Below, in pieces: positions 35,801 through 42,443 of a DNA stretch of 64,000 bases. The DNA is from Pseudonocardia sp. MH-G8 (GTDB taxonomy: Bacteria > Actinomycetota > Actinomycetes > Mycobacteriales > Pseudonocardiaceae), in the NCBI RefSeq assembly GCF_002262885.1, contig NZ_NKYF01000011.1:62001-126000 (forward strand). Reading direction: 5' to 3'. The notes under the pieces were generated by a model that searched no databases, was not told the DNA's origin, and worked only from the letters and a program-made list of their open reading frames with translations. Numbering within the stretch: the stretch's first letter is position 1; each line of letters begins with the position of its first letter. Position numbers and translations under genes: made by a program.

Positions 35801-38800
35801 CGTCACCGGAACCCCCGGCACCGTTGACCAGCTCGACGGTGCGCCCTGCATGCTCATCCGCTGCCCTGGCCGGCTCACCCCCGGAGCTCTCGCCCCGGAG
35901 AACTTCTACCGCCGCCTCTACGCGTCCCCCGACATGCGCCGCGTCGTCGCGCGCGAGCACACCAGTCTCCTCGACGACGAGACCCGGCTGACGTACGAGA
36001 ACGGCTTCAAGGGCTCCGACACCAGTCCACAAGCACCGAACGTGCTCGTCGCGACGCCGACCCTGGAGATGGGCATCGACATCGGCGACCTGTCCGCGGT
36101 CTTCCTGTCCTCGCTACCCCGCACCGTCGCCGCCTACCTGCAACGGGTCGGCCGGGCAGGACGACTCACCGGCAACGCGCTGAACCTCGCCTACCTCACC
36201 GGCCGCGGCGAGCAGCTGCCCAAGCTCGGCGACCCGCTCTCGGTCATCAACGGGGAGGTCCGCCCGCCGGCCACCTACCTGCGGGCCGAGGAGATCCTGC
36301 GCCGCCAGTACACCGCGCACCTGGTCGACGAGTTCGCCCGCGACTCCCACCGCAGGCACCCGCAGTCGGCGCCCGCCGCGATCGACTCAGCCGAGCCGGG
36401 CTCATTCCTGGGTGATCTGATCATGCACGCCGAGGAGCACGCCGAGGACCACGTCGCCCGGTTCGGCGCCACCTTCGACGATCTCCCACCGACCGTCCTC
36501 ACCGACCTGTCCGACTGGCTGACGCCCCCGCACGGGCCTGGTAGCAGCGGCTACGCCCATCAGCTGCGGACGGCCAGCGCCCGCTGGCAACACACCGTCG
36601 AGACGCTCCGGCACCGCCGGACCAGGATCGAGACGCTGTTGCCCGACCTGCAGGCGAAGGCCGACTCCTCCGCCGCCACCGACGACGACCGGCGAGCGCT
36701 GCGATCGGCACAGACCGCACTCAAGCTGACCCGAGGCCAGCTCGCGCACCTGCGCGGCGAGTATTGGATCGGAGTGCTGGAGGAGCACGGGCTGCTGCCC
36801 AACTACACGCTGCTCGACGACAGCGTCACCCTGGACATCGGGCTGAGCTGGACGAACCCGGACACCGGGAAGTTCGAGACCGGGCACGACCGGCTGCAGC
36901 GCGGCTCGGCGCAGGCGATCCGGGAGTTCGCTCCCGGCAACCGCTTCTACGCGCGCGGCCTGGAGATCGCCATCGACGCAGTCGACCTCGGTGTGGACCG
37001 GGTGGCGATCCGGCCGTGGGTGTTCTGTCCAGCCTGCGGCTACGCCGTGGACATCGCCTCCGAGGGCACTGAACAGCACCCGCAGGTCTGCCCGCGGTGC
37101 GGCAGCACCGGCATCGGTGACACCGGCCAGCGGCTCGACGTCGTCGAGCTGACCCACGTCACCGCCGAGATCCGCCGGGACGAGGCGGTCATCTCCGACC
37201 GACGCGACCAGCGGGACAGCCGCAACTTCGGCGTCGTCACCGCCGCCGACGTCGACCCGGCTCAGATCGGGCGCCGTTGGTTCGTCGACGACATCGGGTT
37301 CGGTGCCACCTTCGTCCGGGCCATGGACCTGCGATGGGTCAACATCGGCGTCCCCGGGCACGGCAGCGACCGCACGATCGCCGGCGGCGAGTACTCCGGC
37401 GCACTGTTCCGGGTCTGCGCCGGCTGCGGCAAGCTCGACACCGAGACCGGCCGCAACCGCCCGCACGAGCACCGCCCCTGGTGCCGCTACCGCACCGCGA
37501 CCGGCGAGAACACTACGACCGTCGCGCTGTCCAGGACCCTGCGCACGCAGGGCCTGCTGCTGCGGCTGCCGAACTCAGTGACCATCGGCGACGACTTCGC
37601 CGTCCCCAGCCTGTCCGCCGCCGTGCTGCTGGGACTGCGAGAGCAGCTCGGCGGGCACCCCGACCACATCCGCATCGAGCAGGTTGTCGACCCGACCCCG
37701 TCCGACGGCTCCGAGAATCACCAGGCGGTACTGCTGCACGACGCCGTGCCCGGCGGCACCGGCTACCTCGCCGAACTAGCCGACCACGACCGGCTGTACC
37801 GGTTGCTGGTGACCGCGTGGGAACGCGTCCGCGACTGCGAGTGCCGGGCAGAATCCCGGCAGGCCTGCCACCGCTGCCTGCTGCCCTTCGTCGCACCCCG
37901 ACAGGTACCGCGGGCGTCTCGGGCCTCGGCGGAACGGCACCTGCGGACGCTGCTGGGCGTCGACCCGGACGGCATACCGAGTGCCTGGACGATCACCGAC
38001 CAGCCTCCGGTTGACGATGCCGAGTCCCATCTCGAGCAGCGCTTCCGCAAGGTGCTGGTCGAGCGGCTGCGCACGACCGGCGCCACCGTCACCGAGGTTC
38101 CCAGTGCTCACGGCAACACCGTGCACGTCACCCTGGCCGGCCAGCACCGGCACTGGACGCTGACTCCGCAGGTGAATCTGCAGAACTCCCGGCCCGACTT
38201 CATCCTGGAGACCAACGACACCACTGTGCCCGTCGTCGCCATCTTCACCGACGGCCGTGCCTATCACGCCACCGTCGCGCACAACCGGCTCGCCGACGAC
38301 GCGGCCAAGCGCCAGATCCTGCGCGATACCGGCCGGGTCGTCCTGGCCGTCACCGCCGCCGACGTCGTCGCGGCCGAGAAGGGCACGTCCGCCCCGCCCT
38401 CGTGGTACAACCCCAAGCTGGTGCAGAAGCTGATCACGCGGCAGGCGTTCATGGCCTCCCCCGCTGCCTACGACGGGCTGCGTGGCGGTCCGGTCGACTG
38501 GCTGATCGACTGGATCAGCAGACCGTCCCCGACGAACACGATGACCGTAGCCCGCGCGGTTCCACTGTTCCCGACCGCTGCGGCGGCGACGGTGACCTTG
38601 CCCGATGGCGCGTCCCTCACCGAGGCCGTCCGCTCGGTACTGCTGGATGTCACGGCGACGGGCCCCGGTGGCCGCCCGGTCAAGGTCTGGCGTTCCGGCG
38701 CCTGCGCGCTGGCTGTCGAGGCGGTAGGGGCATCCGTCCACACCGCACTCGTGCTCGACGACCGCGAGGCTGTCCTCGATTCCGGCCACGTCGAGGCGTG

Positions 38801-39218
38801 GAGGGAGTGGCTGCGGCTGTCGAACGCGCTCGCGCTGCGCGACTGGCCGACCGTCATCACTACGACCGGTCTCGCCGCCGCATCGGAACCGGTGCCGACT
38901 CCCGCACCGACGGCAAATTCGGAGTTGACCCCCGAGTGGCAGCAGATCTTCGACAAGGCCGCACCAGGCGTCGAGCGAGAGCTCGTAGCTGAACTTGCGC
39001 GGACCGGCGGCCTGCCGCTCCCGAAGGTGGGCGCCGAGGGGCCGGACGGTATTCCGATCGACCTGTCCTGGCCGGCCCTGCAGGTCGCTGTGGCGATGCC
39101 GCACATGCCTGCCGAGGATCGCGCCGACCTCACCACTGCCGGGTGGCATCTCGTCGAACCCGGAGCGGACGTCATCGCCACCGCACTCGCCGACGCCGGC
39201 GCGAGAGGGAGCCAGTAG
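32871..39218 (+). CDS. giant DEAD/DEAH helicase with DUF1998 and C-terminal nuclease-like domain (second copy)
   Basis: 2115-residue DruE-sized SF2 helicase, paralogous to the 19957-24924 protein. Walker A is TTGTGSGKTEAFLYP (~102), and the DEAH-box equivalent is LVLDEFHTYDGAQGTDVAM (~230). Zinc ribbons occur near 505 and 614 (CPACGQADGI). The C-lobe is EMGIDIGDLSAVFLSSLP...QRVGRAGR (~1066). A further ribbon CPACGYAV...CPRCG lies near 1385, and DUF1998 ends with GGTGYLAELA ... CECRAESRQACHRCLLP (~1655). Then comes a segment SRPDFILE...VPVVAIFTDGRAYH (~1774-1800) that looks REase/Vsr-like, and the ~85-residue C-terminal domain shared with the first helicase. GTG 32871 is set by the GTGA overlap; 152 more codons are open upstream but lie inside the methylase gene. 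It stands where class 1 DISARM would have DrmA/DrmB. Confidence 0.75.
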   Translation: MSELLPTVQAENIRHSLVDYLTTTFALTDTGARDALDRFLGDPESGMFKGPYVRLRLPFRPADDGWRDSLEWYEGHRPYGHQAAAFARLSSLGGRRPQPTLVTTGTGSGKTEAFLYPIVDHVLRARREGITGAKALILYPMNALANDQAQRLTRLLTTHAELRGITAAIYTGQKGPQRTMVTADGLITDRGIIRDTAPDILLTNYKMLDQLLLRAADQDIWRQSARSLQYLVLDEFHTYDGAQGTDVAMLLRRLGLALKSHWPKHDATITPDDRARPLGRITPVATSATLGDKGDPGVMLDFAHTVFGEPFDDGAIITESRLSLDEWTAGAATAVADHGAVEIGVIDVVAANAAVEQLGTDPDPETLTRTVLTHLYDTVPDDPALLPDLCRAHPLVAALAREAYEAVGLSDLVRHVLGPTPTPQLAATGADPDWERFLSHVVAALGHVRTLAGRSALSVEAHLWVRELTRIDRAADPTAQFRWGDDGPPAAGSGTEDVRPAFPALYCRRCGRSGWGVSLAPVGTSLAVNDEGIRRDHAGREGRFRPLLYAGAAAEAIYAGQAPPPGLLWFSVRTRELLSSAPAEDDPDLRDGWVLPILTNTGQDADDDARNDTCPACGQADGIRFLGSAIATLLSVSLSTLFGSHQLNEKEKKALVFTDSVQDAAHRAGFVQARSHTLTLRAVLRAAVQDGPLALEQLVDEVIRLAGNDRIKRYRLLPPDCADRESFAPFWTSSTLRGAPQSVRTRVRRRLALDAALEFGLNSRTGRTLELTGAVAVEVDAGEPAKMAAAARTALGGTAHQTSTEGEHTDATLTRWVRGVLNRMRAQGAIDHPWFDKYRREDGNRWWVTGGRNPQDGMPAFPGNRPGRVGRPAPGYPRVGGTGDPAKADGLEPVTTAKSWYAQWTSKALDVSPHDGGRLARLLLDALARDGVLTTLTSTSGATVYAIPADGVVVTPTTSEDLAARRHLLTCDTCRDVVTGTPGTVDQLDGAPCMLIRCPGRLTPGALAPENFYRRLYASPDMRRVVAREHTSLLDDETRLTYENGFKGSDTSPQAPNVLVATPTLEMGIDIGDLSAVFLSSLPRTVAAYLQRVGRAGRLTGNALNLAYLTGRGEQLPKLGDPLSVINGEVRPPATYLRAEEILRRQYTAHLVDEFARDSHRRHPQSAPAAIDSAEPGSFLGDLIMHAEEHAEDHVARFGATFDDLPPTVLTDLSDWLTPPHGPGSSGYAHQLRTASARWQHTVETLRHRRTRIETLLPDLQAKADSSAATDDDRRALRSAQTALKLTRGQLAHLRGEYWIGVLEEHGLLPNYTLLDDSVTLDIGLSWTNPDTGKFETGHDRLQRGSAQAIREFAPGNRFYARGLEIAIDAVDLGVDRVAIRPWVFCPACGYAVDIASEGTEQHPQVCPRCGSTGIGDTGQRLDVVELTHVTAEIRRDEAVISDRRDQRDSRNFGVVTAADVDPAQIGRRWFVDDIGFGATFVRAMDLRWVNIGVPGHGSDRTIAGGEYSGALFRVCAGCGKLDTETGRNRPHEHRPWCRYRTATGENTTTVALSRTLRTQGLLLRLPNSVTIGDDFAVPSLSAAVLLGLREQLGGHPDHIRIEQVVDPTPSDGSENHQAVLLHDAVPGGTGYLAELADHDRLYRLLVTAWERVRDCECRAESRQACHRCLLPFVAPRQVPRASRASAERHLRTLLGVDPDGIPSAWTITDQPPVDDAESHLEQRFRKVLVERLRTTGATVTEVPSAHGNTVHVTLAGQHRHWTLTPQVNLQNSRPDFILETNDTTVPVVAIFTDGRAYHATVAHNRLADDAAKRQILRDTGRVVLAVTAADVVAAEKGTSAPPSWYNPKLVQKLITRQAFMASPAAYDGLRGGPVDWLIDWISRPSPTNTMTVARAVPLFPTAAAATVTLPDGASLTEAVRSVLLDVTATGPGGRPVKVWRSGACALAVEAVGASVHTALVLDDREAVLDSGHVEAWREWLRLSNALALRDWPTVITTTGLAAASEPVPTPAPTANSELTPEWQQIFDKAAPGVERELVAELARTGGLPLPKVGAEGPDGIPIDLSWPALQVAVAMPHMPAEDRADLTTAGWHLVEPGADVIATALADAGARGSQ

Positions 39219-41404
39219 TGCCCACGATCATCATGACCAAGTGGCCGGTCAAGCTCGACGGCTCTGTGCGCGCCCAGGCCATGGCGTTCCTGCAGAAGCT
39301 CTCCACCGACGACACGATCCCCGGCCTGCACGTGGAACCGATCGCCCACTCCGCCGACCCTCGCGTGCGCACCGGCAGAGTCAGCCAGTTCTGGCGGGCC
39401 GTGATGTTCCGCCTGGACAGCAATGGCGAACCGCACTACGTCATCCACGGTGTCTGGCCGCACGATGACGCCATCGACGTCGCCCGCAAGGTCCGGCTGA
39501 GCATGAACCCGATCAACGGGCTTCCGCAGATCGAGGAGGTCGGCCCACCGCCGGCACCTGCCCCGAGTACACCGCAACCGGCCGTTCCCGAACCCGCCGT
39601 CACCGAGCTCATCGCGTCCGAGTCGGAGCCATTGCTCACTAGGCTCGGCCGTACCCGCAGAGATCTCGTCGACCGTCTCGGTGTGCCCGACGACGTCGCC
39701 GACGCCGCCATAGTCGCGCCGAACGAGGACGCCCTGTTGGCCCTCGCCATGCGGCACGAGGGCTGGCTCGGCCTCATCCTGCTCGACCTGGCCTCCGCGC
39801 TCACGGTCGAGGAAATCATCGAGCGCCTCGACCTCACCCGGCCGGCTCCGGAGTCCGACAGCCAGGACACCGAGCTGCTGGAGTCGCTGCAGCGTCCCGC
39901 GGCCCGGGCTCAATTCTCTTTCATCGGGGACCAGGACGAGCTGCGCCGCGTCATCGAGCAGGGCGACTTCGGCGCGTGGCGGGTGTTCCTGCACCCCGAG
40001 CAGCGCCGCTACATCGACAAGAGTTTCAAGGGTCCGTTCCGGCTCTCCGGCGGCGCTGGCACCGGAAAGACGGTCGTGCTCGTCCACCGCGCCCGTGCCC
40101 TGGCGAGACGCAACCCGAATGCCCGGATCGTGCTCACCACCTTCACCACGACCTTGGCTAGCGCGCTGCGAGAGAGTCTCGCCCAGCTCGATCCTCGTGT
40201 CCCGCAGGCTTCGGAACTCGGTGCGCCCGGTGTCTATGTCACTGGGGTCGACGCCCTCGCTTCCGCCGTCATCCGCGGCGCCGGCCCGGACGTCGGCGAC
40301 GCCGTGCGCACGGTCCTCGGCGAGGACCGCAGCGACCCGAACGGACGTGTCCTGTCCACCAGCTGGCGCTCTGCGCTCGACACCGCCGGGACGGACCTGC
40401 CGACGGAGATCGCCAACGAGACCTTCCTCGCCGCCGAGTACGGCCTCGTCGTCCTGCCCAACCGGGTTCACTCCGAGGCCGACTACCTCCGGGTCCGACG
40501 CCCCGGCCGCGGTGTCGCACTCGACCGCGCTCGACGGGCCGGCGTGTGGTCGCTGCTGGGCGCCTACCGAAGTTACGTCCGCGTCGACGGCAAACTCGAC
40601 TTCGCCGAGGCCGCGGCCGTCGCCGGTGCTCACCTGCAGCGCAGCGGGCCGCTCGCCGACCACGTGCTCGTCGACGAGGGGCAGGACCTCTCGCCCGCCC
40701 ATTGGCAGCTCCTGCGTGCGCTCGCCACAGAGGGCTCGGACGACCTGTTCATCGCCGAGGACTCCCACCAGCGCATCTACGGCCCCCGGACGGTCCTCGG
40801 CCGCTACGGCATCAAGATCGTCGGCCGATCCCGGCGGCTCACCCTCAACTACCGCACCACCGCCCAGAACCTGCGTTACGCAATGACGATTCTCGACGGC
40901 GCCGACTACACCGACCTCGAGGAATCCCCGGAGTCGACCGGCTACCGCTCCGCTCGCACCGGCCCCGCGCCACGCCTGGTGACGGTCAGCTCTCTGACCG
41001 ACGAGTTGGAGGCCATCGCCGCACAGGTCTCTGCCTGGCTCGATGCCGGGACCCCGCCGGCGACCATCGCTGTCCTGGCCCGCGACAAGTTCCGCTGTGA
41101 ACGGCTCGCGAACGGCCTGGCCGAACGTGGCGTGGCCGCCCGAATCGTCGACCGCGACACCCTGGCCGCGGGCCGCGTGTCAGTCATGACCATGCATCGG
41201 GCCAAGGGCATGGAGTTCTCCAAGGTGGTTCTCGCCGATGTCGGCTCGCAATCCGCCGCCGAACAGCAGCGCCTCGCCGAGCTCGACGGGGCCGAACGCG
41301 AGGATGCCGAGCTGCGCAGGCGGTCGTTGGTGTACGTCGCGGCGACCAGAGCGCGCGACGAACTCGCCGTCATGCAGCAACAATCGGAAGCAAGTCTGCG
41401 GTAG
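39218..41404 (+). CDS. UvrD/REP-type helicase with RelE-like N-terminal domain
   Basis: 728-residue SF1 helicase closing the operon. Residues ~1-105 form a small domain (FLQKLSTDDTIPGLHVEPI, DPRVRTGRVSQFWRAVMF, YVIHGVWPHDDAIDVARK) that resembles the RelE/ParE toxin fold often fused to such UvrD proteins. The helicase shows Walker A GGAGTGKTVVLVHRA (~276), Walker B LVDEGQDLSPAHW (~485), motif IV LNYRTTAQNLR (~542), motif V TMHRAKGMEFSKVVLADV (~656) and motif VI YVAATRARDEL (~706). GTG 39218 shares a base with the previous stop (TAGTG). It could unwind or help degrade DNA opened by the giant helicases. The RelE-like region need not be a toxin. Confidence 0.75.
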   Translation: MPTIIMTKWPVKLDGSVRAQAMAFLQKLSTDDTIPGLHVEPIAHSADPRVRTGRVSQFWRAVMFRLDSNGEPHYVIHGVWPHDDAIDVARKVRLSMNPINGLPQIEEVGPPPAPAPSTPQPAVPEPAVTELIASESEPLLTRLGRTRRDLVDRLGVPDDVADAAIVAPNEDALLALAMRHEGWLGLILLDLASALTVEEIIERLDLTRPAPESDSQDTELLESLQRPAARAQFSFIGDQDELRRVIEQGDFGAWRVFLHPEQRRYIDKSFKGPFRLSGGAGTGKTVVLVHRARALARRNPNARIVLTTFTTTLASALRESLAQLDPRVPQASELGAPGVYVTGVDALASAVIRGAGPDVGDAVRTVLGEDRSDPNGRVLSTSWRSALDTAGTDLPTEIANETFLAAEYGLVVLPNRVHSEADYLRVRRPGRGVALDRARRAGVWSLLGAYRSYVRVDGKLDFAEAAAVAGAHLQRSGPLADHVLVDEGQDLSPAHWQLLRALATEGSDDLFIAEDSHQRIYGPRTVLGRYGIKIVGRSRRLTLNYRTTAQNLRYAMTILDGADYTDLEESPESTGYRSARTGPAPRLVTVSSLTDELEAIAAQVSAWLDAGTPPATIAVLARDKFRCERLANGLAERGVAARIVDRDTLAAGRVSVMTMHRAKGMEFSKVVLADVGSQSAAEQQRLAELDGAEREDAELRRRSLVYVAATRARDELAVMQQQSEASLR

Positions 41405-41436
41405 AGGTCCCCACCAGCCGATCAGTGACCGCGACC

Positions 41437-41460
41437 GCGATCACGGCCGCGATCACGGCC
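41437..41460. repeat. two tandem copies of a 12-bp unit
   Basis: GCGATCACGGCC occurs twice in direct succession, 33 bases after the UvrD stop, preceded by a partial copy. Probably a slippage product; it has no clear function. Confidence 0.6.
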
Positions 41461-41496
41461 GCGCGCGCATGCGTGAGGCGAGCACCACGGCGGAGG

Positions 41497-41706
41497 TCAC
41501 CTGCGGCGCTGTGTACGGATCACTCGAGCGGCTTCAGCGATCCGGCTCAGAGCGCACGGCGCGGCGAGGTGGGGTGTTCCGGTGCCGGGCCGGCCGCATG
41601 CGCGGCATCGCCCGTTGGCGTCCGGTATGTGGTCGCGGAGGAGCGCCGCGACCACGTAAGGCATGTCAGCCAGGGCAGCGGCGACCGAATCGGTAGGTTC
41701 ATGCAT
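41497..41706 (-). CDS. small Cys-rich (putative zinc-binding) protein
   Basis: 69-residue protein: MHEPTDSVAAALADMPYVV, then DANGRCRACGRPGTGTPHL, then PCALSRIAEAARVIR. The C-x2-C...H...C spacing is that of small actinobacterial zinc-ribbon-like proteins often seen near mobile or accessory genes. ATG 41706 is preferred; the frame runs 11 codons further upstream. It lies antisense to its neighbours and is convergent with the long operon. It resembles the ORF at 10920-11126. No known function. Confidence 0.5.
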   Translation of the reverse strand: MHEPTDSVAAALADMPYVVAALLRDHIPDANGRCRACGRPGTGTPHLAAPCALSRIAEAARVIRTQRRR

Positions 41707-41848
41707 GGGTCTCGTCCCTCTCGCCAGGGTCGGGATCAAGGGCCGTCGCGGGTGTCACCAGCACCTTCGTCGGCCCGTCTGCTCCAAAACGTTGCAAACG
41801 CTAGCATGGGTTGCGATCGTCTCAGTAGCCACCAAACCCTCGGTTCTG

Positions 41849-41863
41849 GTGCATACGTTGCAC
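41849..41863. promoter_or_regulatory. inverted repeat at the start of the HTH gene
   Basis: GTGCA-TACGT-TGCAC, a perfect 5-bp inverted repeat with a 5-bp spacer, ending two bases before the GTG start at 41866. ACGTTGCA inside it also occurs near 41788. The position suggests autoregulation by the encoded HTH protein. Confidence 0.45.
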
Positions 41864-41865
41864 GC

Positions 41866-42057
41866 GTGGCCCAGGAGGAGCTGTTGACGACGGGCGAGAC
41901 CGCCAAGCGTCTCGGCTTGTCCCGCAGCACCCTGTGGCGCTACGTCAAGGCCGGACTGATCGAGCCGGACCTAATCACCGCCGGCGGGCACTTCCGGTTC
42001 GATCCCGAGCACGTCCGCCGCCAGCTCCGCGCGCTCCAACAGCGTGGAGACGGTTAG
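41866..42057 (+). CDS. BldC/MerR-type small helix-turn-helix protein
   Basis: 63-residue DNA-binding protein: LLTTGETAKRLGLSRSTLWRYVKAG, LITAGGHFRF, PEHVRRQLRALQQR. This is the whole MerR-like winged-helix fold without an effector domain, as in BldC or excisionase-type proteins; the GGH-x-RF wing is diagnostic. GTG 41866 (VAQEELLTTGE) is followed by good coding sequence; the longer frame upstream to 41425 is not credible. The gene lies between the 25-kb operon and regulatory repeat copy B, so it is a candidate regulator of one or both units. A role as excisionase is less likely because no integrase is present. Confidence 0.75.
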   Translation: MAQEELLTTGETAKRLGLSRSTLWRYVKAGLIEPDLITAGGHFRFDPEHVRRQLRALQQRGDG

Positions 42058-42302
42058 ACGCGTAAGAGCCCTTTCACATCAGGGCACAGCGCAGGAGCGG
42101 ACCGAGGTGGACGCAGGGTGCGCTCGCAGCAGATGCCTAGCCAGGGCGGCGTGTTCGACCCGCCGACCGTCGTGACGCGAGCCGCCAACGACCTGAACGA
42201 CTCGATGATCGGTGACGACGCGCGGGTCTCGCTCAGCGGCTGAGTAGCGCCCCCGAGCAGCGCGGCCCGCGCGCCCTGGCGAAACGCCGGCCGCCCGGAG
42301 CA
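42058..42302. other. non-coding stretch with a possible gene relic
   Basis: A plus-strand frame here ends MPSQGGVFDPPTVVTRAAND...DDARVSLSG before a stop at 42241-42243. It is coding-like but only about 35 codons long and unrecognised. It may be the tail of a lost gene next to regulatory repeat copy B. Nothing else is supported. Confidence 0.3.
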
Positions 42303-42427
42303 GCGAGATGTAACGAGCGGTTTGCAGACCGCGAAGTGCGGAAGGGCTGACTCGATCATCAGGTCGCTCCGTCGGCCTCGCTGGTCTTGCGGGCAGATGT
42401 CAGCGCAGGAGCCTGCGCGCGCGATGG
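42303..42427 (+). repeat. regulatory repeat, copy B (upstream of helicase-Vsr gene)
   Basis: Second copy of the block at 16498-16617, with the same order of conserved segments and the same palindrome. In copy A the left edge runs into a flavoprotein relic; here only its first few codons' worth of homology (antisense VTSR) remains. It ends about 17 bases before the GTG of the 1747-aa helicase. Confidence 0.7.
42404..42417. promoter_or_regulatory. second copy of the palindromic operator candidate
   Basis: CGCAGG-AG-CCTGCG, identical to 16597-16610. Here the flanking bases extend the symmetry to 16 bp (G...C at 42403 and 42418). The distance to the GTG start is 26 bases. Confidence 0.6.
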
Positions 42428-42443
42428 ATGGGGTAGCACAAAG

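Noticed and set aside
33141..36032. 963-codon minus-strand frame opposite the second giant helicase
   Set aside because: Composition artefact; the plus strand encodes helicase and zinc-ribbon motifs throughout.
25205..41404. Canonical class 1 DISARM
   Set aside because: DrmD-like and methylase genes fit, but separate DrmA and DrmB and a PLD-family DrmC are missing from the expected positions.
41437..41460. CRISPR-like repeat
   Set aside because: Only two 12-bp units with no spacers; simple tandem duplication.
41866..42057. Excisionase marking an integrated mobile element
   Set aside because: The protein is HTH/MerR-like, but no integrase, relaxase, transposase, tRNA-end att site or flanking direct repeats were seen in the window.
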